NCBI RefSeq assembly: GCF_001894785.1
Contig: NZ_BCWW01000006.1
Coordinates: 124,001-188,000 of the forward strand
Source of the DNA: Rhodococcoides fascians NBRC 12155 = LMG 3623
GTDB taxonomy: Bacteria > Actinomycetota > Actinomycetes > Mycobacteriales > Mycobacteriaceae
DNA length: 64,000 nt
Direction: 5' to 3'
The translations under genes and the position numbers were made by a program. The notes under the pieces are model-generated. The model was not told where the DNA came from. It made no database searches and was given only the letters and a program-made list of their open reading frames with translations. Every line of letters starts with the position of its first letter. The stretch's first letter is position 1. This document shows positions 49,525-57,885 of the stretch, piece by piece.

Positions 49525-50415
49525 TCAAGCCTGAGCGGCCGGTGCTTCTTCTGCTGCCGGTGCTTCTTCTGCTGCCGGTGCGTCGGCGGCCGGCGCATCG
49601 GCTGCGGGAGCCTCTGCTGCCGGAGCGTCAGCGGCCGGGGACGTCTGTGCGAGCTGCTCGAGCTCCCACTCTGCGAGCGGCTCGCCTGCGCCGACCTCGG
49701 GCTTGGCGTCGGTTGCGGTGTTCTGGCCTGCACGGGCCTGCACACCTTCGGCCACTGCGGATGCGACGACCTTGGTCAGCAGCGCAGCGGAACGGATCGC
49801 GTCGTCATTACCCGGGATCGGGTAGTCGACCACGTCGGGATCGCAGTTGGTGTCCAGGATCGCGATGACCGGGATCTTCAGCTTGCGCGCTTCGCCGACG
49901 GCGATGTGCTCCTTGTTGGTGTCGACGATCCAGATGGCCGACGGAACCTTGGCCATGTCGCGGATGCCGCCGAGGGTGCGATCGAGCTTGGTCATCTCAC
50001 GCGTGAGCATGAGGATTTCCTTCTTGGTGCGTCCCTCGAAGCCACCGGTCTGCTCCATTGCCTCGAGCTCCTTGAGGCGGACCAGGCGCTTGTGCACGGT
50101 CTGGAAGTTGGTGAGCATGCCACCGAGCCAGCGCTGGTTCACGTAGGGCATGCCCACGCGAGTTGCCTCAGCGGCGATGGACTCCTGTGCCTGCTTCTTG
50201 GTGCCGACGAACAGAACGGTGCCGCCGTGGGCGACCGTCTCCTTGACGAACTCGTAGGCCTTGTCGATGAAGGTCAGAGTCTGCTGCAAGTCGATGATGT
50301 AGATGCCGTTGCGGTCGGTGAAGATGAATCGCTTCATCTTCGGGTTCCAGCGACGGGTCTGGTGTCCGAAGTGTGTGCCGCTGTCGAGCAGCTGCTTCAT
50401 TGTTACTACAGCCAT
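49525..50415 (-). CDS. rpsB: 30S ribosomal protein S2
   Basis: 296 residues. S2 belongs to the small subunit. Family blocks are [40 protein letters not shown] and [17 protein letters not shown]. Compared with ~255 in E. coli, it has a C-terminal Ala/Pro/Glu tail (about residues 262-296) encoded by a near-perfect 18-bp repeat. Start ATG 50415; GAAAGAGAG lies upstream. A structured leader (two hairpins) lies further upstream. Confidence 0.97.
   Translation of the reverse strand: MAVVTMKQLLDSGTHFGHQTRRWNPKMKRFIFTDRNGIYIIDLQQTLTFIDKAYEFVKETVAHGGTVLFVGTKKQAQESIAAEATRVGMPYVNQRWLGGMLTNFQTVHKRLVRLKELEAMEQTGGFEGRTKKEILMLTREMTKLDRTLGGIRDMAKVPSAIWIVDTNKEHIAVGEARKLKIPVIAILDTNCDPDVVDYPIPGNDDAIRSAALLTKVVASAVAEGVQARAGQNTATDAKPEVGAGEPLAEWELEQLAQTSPAADAPAAEAPAADAPAADAPAAEEAPAAEEAPAAQA
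49538..49573 (-). repeat. Two exact 18-bp repeats in the rpsB 3' end
   Basis: Two identical copies of an 18-bp unit (GCCGGTGCTTCTTCTGCT on the plus strand), with degenerate copies to about 49640. They encode the AAEEAP-type tail of S2. This is coding low complexity, prone to slippage, not a CRISPR. Confidence 0.75.
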
Positions 50416-50486
50416 GGCTGAATAACTCTCTTTCATGGTTCGGTTGACGCAGAGTGTCGGTGACCTCTGCCCTGGCGACCGCCGAA

Positions 50487-50529
50487 GTTGTCGGACCTGA
50501 ACCACAGGGGGATCAGGACCGCCGACAAC
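50487..50529 (-). promoter_or_regulatory. rpsB leader hairpin 1
   Basis: Outer stem GTTGTCGG/CCGACAAC (8 bp) and inner CCTGA/TCAGG (5 bp) around a short loop, about 70-115 bases upstream of the rpsB start. Together with hairpin 2 it could form a ribosomal-protein leader or attenuator. No known motif matched. Confidence 0.5.
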
Positions 50530-50535
50530 CGGTTC

Positions 50536-50570
50536 TCGTATCGTGAACTCTGCCGAGGCAGTCGATACGA
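50536..50570 (-). promoter_or_regulatory. rpsB leader hairpin 2
   Basis: Outer arms TCGTATCG/CGATACGA (8 bp perfect) and inner CTGCC/GGCAG with a GA loop. Lies directly upstream of hairpin 1. Same interpretation. Confidence 0.5.
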
Positions 50571-50757
50571 TGACGCGGACGCGCGAAGTCGACCCGTGCA
50601 CGCACAGGCCGCAACAAGGAGTGTAGACCTGCGGCGGCCCCCGTCATAACCAGGCCCGACTGTCAAGAGATTCCGGTGCCTGTGGACGAATCTTTCGGTT
50701 GTCCACAATTCGTGCCGGGCCTCGTTTTCCAGCACATTCACAGGCCATCGTCGACGA

Positions 50758-51258
50758 GTGAACACTCTTCGTACCGGGTGCATCGCCTGCGTTCTTGCCG
50801 CGATCGTGCTGACCACGCCGGCCGCGGCAGCCGAATCGGACTCGTTCGCGTGGCCGATTCGGCCGCACCCTCGCGTCGTGACACCGTTCGACCGCCCGGA
50901 ACACGATTGGCTCCCCGGCCATCGCGGGGTCGACCTCGCCGCGGCGGACGGCACCTCGGTTCTGGCCGTCGCCGACGGCACGGTCGTGTTCGCAGGCCTC
51001 GTGGCCGGTAAGCCGGTGGTGTCGGTGGACCATCCGGGCGGACTTCGATCGACGTACGAACCCGTGACGGCGGCGGTCCGGGCCGGAGCACGAGTACGAC
51101 GCGGCGACATCCTGGGTTCGCTGACGTCGGGACACGACGGCTGCACGGCGACATGCCTGCACTGGGGCATCAAGCGGGGCCGCGAATACCTCGATCCGAC
51201 GGCCCTGGTGCGTGCCCGTCCGATCAGATTGAAACCCGTGCAGGAGCCGGTTCGGTGA
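50758..51258 (+). CDS. Secreted M23-family peptidase
   Basis: 166 residues. A signal peptide (MNTLRTGCIACVLAAIVLTT, then PAAAA) precedes a compact M23/LysM-free peptidase domain. Zinc ligands are seen in LPGHRGVDLAAADG (His55, Asp59) and CLHWGIKRG (His). LytM-type peptidases cleave peptidoglycan cross-bridges and regulate cell-wall growth. It is convergent, three bases from the ParA-like gene. It fits Rv2891 in position. Confidence 0.87.
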   Translation: MNTLRTGCIACVLAAIVLTTPAAAAESDSFAWPIRPHPRVVTPFDRPEHDWLPGHRGVDLAAADGTSVLAVADGTVVFAGLVAGKPVVSVDHPGGLRSTYEPVTAAVRAGARVRRGDILGSLTSGHDGCTATCLHWGIKRGREYLDPTALVRARPIRLKPVQEPVR

Positions 51259-51261
51259 CGG

Positions 51262-52653
51262 TCAGCGCGCAGGGCCGGAGTGACGACCGGACGCGGCAGG
51301 AAAGTCGTCCGCGACCATGGCGGCAAGCTCGACGAAAGCGCTCCTGGTCTGGGGACGCAGCTTCTCGAGATCGACCACGGCCCCCTCGGCGAGGTGCTCG
51401 TCGAACGGAACCACCAGCACCGCGCGGCAGCGTTCCAGGAAGTGCTGCTGCAACAAGTTCATGTCGACCGCGGACGAACCAGGTCGGACCGAACTGATCA
51501 CCACGACCGTGCGCTCGACCAGATGGCCGTATCCGTGCAGTTCCAGCCAGTCCAGAGTCGCGGCTGCACTGCGTGCCCCGTCGACGGCCGGCGAACTGAC
51601 CAGAACCAGCGCATTGGCCAGCTGCAGCACCCCGTTCATCGCCGAGTGCATGATGCCGGTTCCGCAGTCGGTGAGGATCAGGTTGTAATAGACCTGCAGC
51701 ATGTCGATGACCGCGCGATAGTCCTCTTCGCCGAACATCTCCGACGCCGAGGGATCCCGCTCACCGGCCAACACTTCCAGTCGGCTCGGTGCCTGCGAGG
51801 TATGAGCGCGAATGTCGGAATACCGGCGAATGTTCGGGGCTGCGGCCAACAAGTCGCGAACAGTCGACGCGGTCTGACGCGGTACCCGCTCTCCGAGTGT
51901 CCCGAAATCCGGGTTCGCGTCGACCGCGATGACGCAATCTCCGCGCAGCGACGCGAACGTCGACCCCAGACCCAGAGTGGTCGTCGTCTTGCCGACCCCG
52001 CCCTTGAGCGACAGGAACGCGATGCGGTAGTCCCCCAGCACCGGCTGGCGTATGCGATCGACCTGGTTGCGGTAGCGCTCCTCGGCCGTCGACTCGCCGG
52101 GGTTGATGACGCCACCGGTCAACCGGTGCACACCGCGACGCCACCCCGACGACGAGGTGCGCTTGGGTCGTTTCAGCAGCGATTCGGCACCCAGGTCCTG
52201 ACTGCTCGGACGATACGGATTCGGGGCACCTGCCCACGGCTGCGCGGACCAGGGTGCCTGCTGGGCCGGCTGGGCCTGCGACCGATCGTCCCCGACGGGC
52301 GGAACGGGCGGCATCTGTGCCTCGGGATAGGCGGCCGGCGGGCCCGGTCGAAGCGGCACGGGCGGGTTGTACCGCGGGGGCACGGGAGGTCGCTGCACAG
52401 AATCGGGCGTCTGCCACGGCGGGGGCTGCCGGGGCGTAGAGCGCGGAGTGGACATCGGTTCCGACGGTGCGGATCCGGCGGCATTGTCACCCCGGCCGTC
52501 GACTGCACTGCCGTCGACTGCACTGCCGGGTCGTGCCCCGTTCACCGGCGCACTGTGGCCATGCGTCGACCACGGCTCCGATTTACCTTGCGGTCGGTCG
52601 CGGTCCACGGTCCCCCGTATTCGGTGTAGTCGATCCTGGGCAGACGCTACCAA
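51262..52653 (-). CDS. ParA/MinD-like ATPase with proline-rich N-terminal region (EspI-like)
   Basis: 463 residues. Residues 1-~205 are Pro/Ser/Ala-rich and probably disordered. Residues ~206-455 are a deviant-Walker ATPase: LSLKGGVGKTTTTLGLGSTF (215-234), then VIAVDANPDFGTLGERV and LILTDCGTGIMHSAMNG. The shape resembles mycobacterial EspI/MinD-like proteins tied to ESX secretion or polar positioning, rather than plasmid partition; no ParB or parS is seen. It lies 24 bases after xerC, same strand. GTG start at 52653 is uncertain; other GTGs lie within the disordered region. Confidence 0.75.
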   Translation of the reverse strand: MVASAQDRLHRIRGTVDRDRPQGKSEPWSTHGHSAPVNGARPGSAVDGSAVDGRGDNAAGSAPSEPMSTPRSTPRQPPPWQTPDSVQRPPVPPRYNPPVPLRPGPPAAYPEAQMPPVPPVGDDRSQAQPAQQAPWSAQPWAGAPNPYRPSSQDLGAESLLKRPKRTSSSGWRRGVHRLTGGVINPGESTAEERYRNQVDRIRQPVLGDYRIAFLSLKGGVGKTTTTLGLGSTFASLRGDCVIAVDANPDFGTLGERVPRQTASTVRDLLAAAPNIRRYSDIRAHTSQAPSRLEVLAGERDPSASEMFGEEDYRAVIDMLQVYYNLILTDCGTGIMHSAMNGVLQLANALVLVSSPAVDGARSAAATLDWLELHGYGHLVERTVVVISSVRPGSSAVDMNLLQQHFLERCRAVLVVPFDEHLAEGAVVDLEKLRPQTRSAFVELAAMVADDFPAASGRHSGPAR

Positions 52654-52677
52654 ACGATGCGCCGCCCAGCTCGACGC

Positions 52678-53604
52678 TCATGCTCTGGGATGCGCCTGAT
52701 CGTGCACCGCCCGCAACCGTTCGACGGATACGTGAGTGTAGATCTGCGTCGTGGCAAGAGATGCATGTCCGAGCAGTTCTTGCACCACCCGGAGATCGGC
52801 ACCTCCTTCCAGCAGATGCGTGGCTGCTGTATGGCGCAGGCCGTGCGGTCCCAGGCTGGGGCCGCCGGGGACTGTCTCCAGCACAGCATGCACCGCCGAC
52901 CTGGCCTGTCGCTGGTCGAGTCGTCCACCCCGACGCCCGAGCAACAGGGCCGGTCCGGATCGATCGACGGCCAGGGCAGGCCTGCCGTCGGTGAGCCAGG
53001 CGTCGAGTGCCTGCGCGGCCGGCAGACCGTACGGTGCCGACCGTTCCTTGTTGCCCTTGCCCACCACCCGAACGACTCGTCGATCGGTGTCCACGTCGTC
53101 GACATCGAGACCGCACAGCTCCCCCACGCGGACCCCGGTCGCATACAACAGTTCGACGACGAGTCGATCGCGCAGCGCTATGGGATCGAGTTCGGCGGCA
53201 CCCGACTCGGCAGCGTCCAGCGCTCGCGTCGCTTGATCGTGACGCAGCACTCCGGGCAGGGTGCGGTGACCCGACGGGGACGCGAGACGCTGCGCGGGAC
53301 CGACCTTCACAGCCCCGACCCGTTCGAGCCACGCCCCGAACGTTCGCACCGACGAGGTGCGCCTGGCCATCGATGTCCGGGCCGCGCCGGCCGCCGAGTA
53401 CCCCGCCAACCACGAGCGCACGACACGCAGATCCAGATCGGCGATCGTCGCGCCCGGTGAGGACGCGGCCAGGTGCGCCAGTAACGAACGCGCGTCGGCA
53501 ACGTAGGCCCGGATGGTGTGCTCCGACCGTTCCCGTCCGAGGCGCAGGTGTTCGGCGAACTCCTCGACGTGCACCTCCAGGTGCGGCGGCAGCGAATCGG
53601 TCAT
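52678..53604 (-). CDS. xerC: Tyrosine recombinase XerC
   Basis: 308 residues. XerC resolves chromosome dimers at dif with XerD. Catalytic residues are visible: Arg159 (GVRVGEL), Lys186 (GKGNKER), His254/Arg257 ([12 protein letters not shown]), His280 (LGHAS) and Tyr289 (TTQIYTHVS). N-terminal SAM-like domain present. Intact and full length. No dif-like site was recognised in the window. Confidence 0.94.
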   Translation of the reverse strand: MTDSLPPHLEVHVEEFAEHLRLGRERSEHTIRAYVADARSLLAHLAASSPGATIADLDLRVVRSWLAGYSAAGAARTSMARRTSSVRTFGAWLERVGAVKVGPAQRLASPSGHRTLPGVLRHDQATRALDAAESGAAELDPIALRDRLVVELLYATGVRVGELCGLDVDDVDTDRRVVRVVGKGNKERSAPYGLPAAQALDAWLTDGRPALAVDRSGPALLLGRRGGRLDQRQARSAVHAVLETVPGGPSLGPHGLRHTAATHLLEGGADLRVVQELLGHASLATTQIYTHVSVERLRAVHDQAHPRA

Positions 53605-53673
53605 CGGCTCAGCTTGGGCGCTGACGTCTCGCTCGACAACCGGACACGCCGTCGGGTGGACGTCGGTGCGCGA

Positions 53674-54456
53674 TCAGGCGTCGACTCCCGCCTCCGCCTG
53701 TGCCAGCTCACGCTTCCAGGCTCGGAAGGTTTCCTCGGTCCGCCCCCGACGCCAGTAACCCGAGATCGACGCCCACTCGGCCCCGACCCCACGTTCCTTG
53801 CGAATGTACGGACGGAGGTTGTGCATGACGGCCTGCGCCTCACCGTGGACGAACACCTGCGCTTGCCCGGGTAACCATTCGGTGTTCTTGACGGCCTCGA
53901 TCAGCGGTGCGTTGTCTCCGGCCCGGTCGTCGCCGATCTCGTTCGACGACGCGCCCCGGTGCACCCAGGTGACGTCGACGACTGCGAGAGTCTCCATGTA
54001 GATCTCGTCGTGACGACCGCCGACCTCGATGAACACCTTGGCGATGGCGTCTTCCGGGAGGGCCTCGACCGCAGCCGAGATGGCCGGGATAGCCGATTCG
54101 TCGCCTGCGAACAGGTGCCAATCGGCGTCGGGGCGAGGCGCGTATGCCCCCGACGGCCCGAAGAACGACATCTCGTCGCCCGGCTTCGCGCGTGTGGCCC
54201 ACGGTCCGGCGACGCCCTCGTCGCCGTGCACCACGAAGTCGATGGCGATTTCCCGCGCGTCGGTGTCGACGGATCGAACGGTGTAGGTCCGCATGATCGG
54301 TTCGTCCTCGGTTCCGAAGAACAGCTTGACGTACGCATCGGTCTTATCGATGGCGTCGAACTCCTCGAAGCCTGGACCACCCAGATACACCCGGTGCATG
54401 TGCGGGGTCAGCGCTTCCGTGCGCACTACGGTCAACGTGGTTTTCTTACGCGGCAC
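53674..54456 (-). CDS. Siderophore-interacting protein (ViuB-like ferric-siderophore reductase)
   Basis: 260 residues. FAD-binding SIP domain then C-terminal reductase domain: HMHRVYLGGPGFEEF, DAYVKLFFGTEDEPIMRTYT, VHGDEGVAGPWATRAKPGDE, and WHLFAGDESAIPAISAAVEA. Reduces ferric siderophores to release iron in the cytoplasm. The GTG at 54456 follows GAAGAGGGG. A possible IdeR box lies upstream. In position it fits Rv2895c. Confidence 0.9.
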   Translation of the reverse strand: MPRKKTTLTVVRTEALTPHMHRVYLGGPGFEEFDAIDKTDAYVKLFFGTEDEPIMRTYTVRSVDTDAREIAIDFVVHGDEGVAGPWATRAKPGDEMSFFGPSGAYAPRPDADWHLFAGDESAIPAISAAVEALPEDAIAKVFIEVGGRHDEIYMETLAVVDVTWVHRGASSNEIGDDRAGDNAPLIEAVKNTEWLPGQAQVFVHGEAQAVMHNLRPYIRKERGVGAEWASISGYWRRGRTEETFRAWKRELAQAEAGVDA

Positions 54457-54498
54457 TACAGACCCCTCTTCGAGCGAACGACGCCGATGCTCACTGCA

Positions 54499-54517
54499 CC
54501 GACTAAGCATTACCTAA
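54499..54517 (-). promoter_or_regulatory. Possible IdeR/DtxR iron box
   Basis: Minus strand reads TTAGGTAATGCTTAGTCGG, 12 of 19 positions agreeing with the IdeR consensus; the left half TTAGGT is perfect. It lies about 43 bases upstream of the siderophore-interacting gene start. Weak right half, so tentative. Confidence 0.4.
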
Positions 54518-54554
54518 CACTCTACCTTCACCGGGCCTCGGTAGGGCCGTCACC

Positions 54555-55676
54555 TCAGCCGCGCACCACCCGGGCCCACCCGGTCTCGTCGTTGCTCACG
54601 AAGCCGTCCATCTCCATCACCGGTAGCGCGGCGCGGACCTTCGACAACGGAACTCCGGAACTCTCCGACAGTTCACGGGTGGACAACGCTCCCGTGGCCG
54701 GCAGCGCGTCGTAGATCAACAGTGCGGTCTCGGACAGCGCATCGATTTCCCGGAACAGATCGGGACGGGGTTCCTCCGGCGAGCCGAGCGCCCCGGCCTC
54801 GGCCACCACATCGTGCGAGCTCGACACCAGAACGGCCTCACCCTCACGAATCATGCGATGGCATCCCTTCGACGTCGGAGAAGTGACCGGCCCCGGCACC
54901 GCAAGAACGGGGCGCCCCAGTTTCGCCGCCCACGCCGCGGTGTTGCGCGCCCCGCTCCGCCATCCCGCCTCGACGACCACCACCGCCGAACCGAGAGCCG
55001 CCACCAGTCGGTTGCGCGCCAGGAACCGGTGCTTGGCCGGAGTGGTTCCGGGCGCGTATTCACTGAGAACGACACCGCTCGAGGCGATCTGACGCAACAG
55101 GCGGGAGTGGCCCGCCGGGTATGCCCGGTCGACGCCGCAGGCGAGCACCGCCATCGTCGTCCCCTCGACTCCGAGTGCCGCGCGATGCGCTGCCGCATCG
55201 ATACCGAAGGCAGCACCCGACACGACGGTCCAGCCGTCCAGCGCCAGATCGGCGGAGATCTCGGCAGTGACGTGGTCGCCGTACGGACTCGACGCTCGGG
55301 TTCCGACTATCGACACCGATCGTTCGGTGTCTGCTCCGACAGACCGGTTTCCCAACGCCCACAGTGCGATCGGCGGCGATGTGTCGACACCCGCGGTGAG
55401 GCCGGACCCATCGAAGCCGAGAAAACGCCACGCAGGCCACTCGTCGTCGTCAGGGGTGATCAGCCGTCCACCGAGAGCGGCCATGTGGTCCAGATCTGCT
55501 GCTGCAGTGTCGACATGAGCCCGTGCTGCCAGTCGCTCACCCAAGTGTCCGGCGCGTACGGCTGCGGCGGTGACCTCGGGGCCGTGGGCAGCGGCGTGGT
55601 CCGTCACCGTGCGATGCGGACCCTGTGCCACCCGGGACAGATACGCCCACGCCAGCCGACGTGCGTCATAGGTCAT
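54555..55676 (-). CDS. dprA: DNA-processing protein DprA
   Basis: 373 residues from ATG 55676. DprA loads RecA on incoming single-stranded DNA. Rossmann core: SIVGTRASSPYGDHVTAEIS, GAAFGIDAAAHRAALGVEGT, VLACGVDRAYPAGHSRLLRQ and FLARNRLVAALGSAVVVVEA. A C-terminal winged helix (TRELSESSGVPLSKVRAALP) completes the family. It is coupled to comM (ATGA overlap). Confidence 0.92.
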   Translation of the reverse strand: MTYDARRLAWAYLSRVAQGPHRTVTDHAAAHGPEVTAAAVRAGHLGERLAARAHVDTAAADLDHMAALGGRLITPDDDEWPAWRFLGFDGSGLTAGVDTSPPIALWALGNRSVGADTERSVSIVGTRASSPYGDHVTAEISADLALDGWTVVSGAAFGIDAAAHRAALGVEGTTMAVLACGVDRAYPAGHSRLLRQIASSGVVLSEYAPGTTPAKHRFLARNRLVAALGSAVVVVEAGWRSGARNTAAWAAKLGRPVLAVPGPVTSPTSKGCHRMIREGEAVLVSSSHDVVAEAGALGSPEEPRPDLFREIDALSETALLIYDALPATGALSTRELSESSGVPLSKVRAALPVMEMDGFVSNDETGWARVVRG

Positions 55677-57178
55677 GCCACTCCCCTGTCTCGAAAATCC
55701 AGTGCGGCACCGACCTCGTCTGCACCGGGCACGGTGCCGCCGGCGAGATCGTTCAGAGTCCACGCCACCCGAATCGCACGATCCGCGCCGCGCGCGGTCA
55801 GCGATCCATTGCGCAATGCCCGCTCGATCGGTGCCAGCGTCGACCGAGCGAGCCGAAACCGTTGACGCAGTGCGGGTCCGGGCACTTCCGCATTGGTCCT
55901 CCACCCGAACTCCGACCAACGATGAGCGGCAGCATCCCTCGCTCCCGTCACGCGGGCGCGAATATCGGCCGTTCCTTCTCCGATGTCGTCGACCAGCGCC
56001 CCGGTCGCGACTCCCATCATCTGAATTCGGAGATCGACCCGGTCGAGGAGCGGTCCGGACAGTTTTCCCAAGTACTTGCGGCGAGCAGTGGGCGCGCACA
56101 CGCAGTCGGCCTGCCGCGCCGGTGCGCACGGACACGGATTGGCCGCCAGGACGAGTTGGAACCTCGCCGGGTACCGGGCCACCCCGTCGCGACGCGCAAT
56201 CCGAATTTCACCGTCTTCGAGTGGGGTTCGCAACGCTTCGAGTACCCGGATGCTCATCTCGGCGCATTCGTCGAGGAACAGAACTCCGCGATGCGCGCGA
56301 CTGACTGCGCCCGGTTTGGCCATACCGGTACCTCCGCCGACCAACGCGCTCACCGACGTCGAATGGTGTGGCGCGATGAACGGCGGTGACGTGATCAGCG
56401 GTCGCGCGCTCGTCAGCAGCCCCGCCACCGAATGGATCGCGGTCACCTCCAGCGCCTCGGACTCGGTGAGCGGCGGGAGTATTCCCGGAAGACGTTGCGC
56501 GAGCATTGTTTTCCCGATGCCCGGTGGCCCGGTCAACATGATGTGATGCGCACCGGCCGCAGCGACCTCCAACGCCCATCGGGCATCTGCCTGACCGGCA
56601 ACGTCACTGAGATCCGGGTAACTCTCCTGATGCCAGTCGGTGGGGGTGGGCGATTCCAGCGCCTGCTCACCACGAAGCCACGCAACGACATCTGCCAGGC
56701 AATCGGCACCCAACACCTCGATACCGTCCACCAGACCCGCTTCGGGCAGACACCGACTCGGCACCACCACCCGCTGCCACCCCGCCGCCTTCACCGCGAG
56801 CACTCCGGGCAGTACCCCGCGGACCGCTCGCAACCTGCCGTCCAGAGCCAACTCCCCCAGAAACACCGTCTCCGACAGGCTTCCCCGCGGAATGGCCTTG
56901 GCGGCGTCGAGGACCGACAATGCCAGCGCGAGGTCGTACACCGAGCCACCCTTGGGCAACGTCGCCGGAGACAACGCGAGAATCACTCGACTGTCCGGCC
57001 AGGTACCACCCGAATTCTTCACCGCGGCCTTGACCCGATCACGCGATTCGTTCAGCGCGGTATCGGGCAGTCCCACCAGATGGGTCCCCGGAAGACCCTG
57101 ACCGATATCGGCTTCGATCTCCACCAACACTCCGTCGACGCCGTTGACCGCCACCGAATGGGCTCGTCCCAGGGGCAT
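55673..57178 (-). CDS. comM: YifB/ComM-like Mg-chelatase-family AAA+ ATPase
   Basis: 501 residues. Lon-like N-terminal domain (GVDGVLVEIEADIGQGLPGT, LVGLPDTALNESRDRVKAA) and AAA+ chelatase-type ATPase (TGPPGIGKTMLAQRLPGILP, then VLFLDECAEMS). ComM acts as a branch-migration helicase in natural transformation in other bacteria. Stop overlaps dprA; start shares a base with yraN stop. Confidence 0.92.
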   Translation of the reverse strand: MPLGRAHSVAVNGVDGVLVEIEADIGQGLPGTHLVGLPDTALNESRDRVKAAVKNSGGTWPDSRVILALSPATLPKGGSVYDLALALSVLDAAKAIPRGSLSETVFLGELALDGRLRAVRGVLPGVLAVKAAGWQRVVVPSRCLPEAGLVDGIEVLGADCLADVVAWLRGEQALESPTPTDWHQESYPDLSDVAGQADARWALEVAAAGAHHIMLTGPPGIGKTMLAQRLPGILPPLTESEALEVTAIHSVAGLLTSARPLITSPPFIAPHHSTSVSALVGGGTGMAKPGAVSRAHRGVLFLDECAEMSIRVLEALRTPLEDGEIRIARRDGVARYPARFQLVLAANPCPCAPARQADCVCAPTARRKYLGKLSGPLLDRVDLRIQMMGVATGALVDDIGEGTADIRARVTGARDAAAHRWSEFGWRTNAEVPGPALRQRFRLARSTLAPIERALRNGSLTARGADRAIRVAWTLNDLAGGTVPGADEVGAALDFRDRGVA

Positions 57179-57534
57179 CAGAACGCCGCCCTGACGTGAG
57201 TGAGAACAGGGTCGTCACCGCGACCGATCACGATGGCGATCACGTCGAATCGGATGTGGACCCACGGCCCTCCGCGAAGCGAAAGCCACTGCAACGCCAA
57301 TCCTCTGATCCGAGTCTGCTTGGTGTACGTCACCGCTTCCGCCGGCGTTCCGTAACCGATTCCCGAACGCGTTTTGACTTCGACGAACACCATCGTCTCG
57401 CCCTCGCGCGCAATGATGTCGAGCTCCCCCGAACGATGCCGCCAATTCCGCTCGATCACCTCCAGGCCGATGTGCTCGAGATGGCGTGCAGCAAGGTCCT
57501 CACCGCGGGCCCCGAGTTCTTGATTGGTCGGCAT
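57178..57534 (-). CDS. YraN-family (UPF0102) nuclease-fold protein
   Basis: 118 residues. The nuclease-like motif ERNWRHRSGELDIIAREGET then MVFVEVKTRSG matches UPF0102 (restriction endonuclease-like). Its role is not established. ATG 57534 starts MPTNQELGARGEDLAARHLE; the frame continues upstream. Overlaps the comM start by a base. Confidence 0.87.
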   Translation of the reverse strand: MPTNQELGARGEDLAARHLEHIGLEVIERNWRHRSGELDIIAREGETMVFVEVKTRSGIGYGTPAEAVTYTKQTRIRGLALQWLSLRGGPWVHIRFDVIAIVIGRGDDPVLTHVRAAF

Positions 57535-57623
57535 GTCGAATTCCTCCACTCTGCGGCCGCACAGCACGGCCGGATCCGGTCGCCATGACGGTGACACGAC
57601 CGAAAGGAGGTGATTCCGAGAAA

Positions 57624-57806
57624 GTGCAGGTGCCGCATTGCCCTGTGGACACGCGCAATCCTGTGGAGAGAACCGTCGAATCGCAGGGCCGACACACCTG
57701 TTTTGTCGTACCTGTGTGCTTACCGGCGTTCATGCCCTGTCGATCGCCCGACAAATGGTTCGAACATGCAAAAGCTCCGTCCGGATTACTGCACGGACGG
57801 AGCTGA
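57624..57806 (+). CDS. Possible small ORF downstream of a strong Shine-Dalgarno
   Basis: 60 residues (starts VQVPHCPVDTRNPVERTVES), five Cys residues, ending inside the hairpin at 57773. The near-perfect anti-16S match lies 13 bases upstream, a long spacing. Other frames are also open nearby. No family recognised; may be spurious. Confidence 0.25.
   Translation: MQVPHCPVDTRNPVERTVESQGRHTCFVVPVCLPAFMPCRSPDKWFEHAKAPSGLLHGRS
57773..57804 (-). terminator. Hairpin with T tail, probable lsr2 terminator
   Basis: Perfect 10-bp stem AGCTCCGTCC/GGACGGAGCT with a 12-base loop, followed on the minus strand by TTTTGCA. Lies 82 bases after the lsr2 stop. Confidence 0.7.
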
Positions 57807-57885
57807 AGCACGGAATCGGTAATCGAATTCGATGACCGAACTACCGCTGACCGAAGACAGCGGGCATATCAAGGCTGGGAGGCGG

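Larger units (their letters stand above)
50416..50757. other. Intergenic region between rpsB and the M23 peptidase gene
   Basis: 342 bases, divergent. It holds two hairpins (listed separately) in the rpsB leader, a possible rpsB promoter with TTGACA (minus strand, plus 50661-50666) far from a TACACT-like box (plus 50620-50625), and an inverted pair of DnaA-box-like TGTGGAC/GTCCACA motifs at 50681-50707. I see no open reading frame worth calling. Confidence 0.6.
57535..57885. other. Intergenic region between yraN and lsr2
   Basis: About 350 bases. Contains a very strong Shine-Dalgarno-like sequence on the plus strand (AAAGGAGGTGA, 57603-57613), a possible small ORF (57624-57806), two DnaA-box-like TGTGGA motifs near 57643 and 57662, and a hairpin at 57773-57804. 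No certain gene. Confidence 0.55.

Noticed and set aside
50416-50757. c-di-AMP (ydaO) riboswitch before the M23 peptidase
   Set aside because: Known actinobacterial ydaO elements precede some cell-wall hydrolases, but I see none of the conserved core here.
51262-52653. Plasmid partition system
   Set aside because: ParA-like ATPase alone; no parB, parS or replication gene and the surroundings are chromosomal core.
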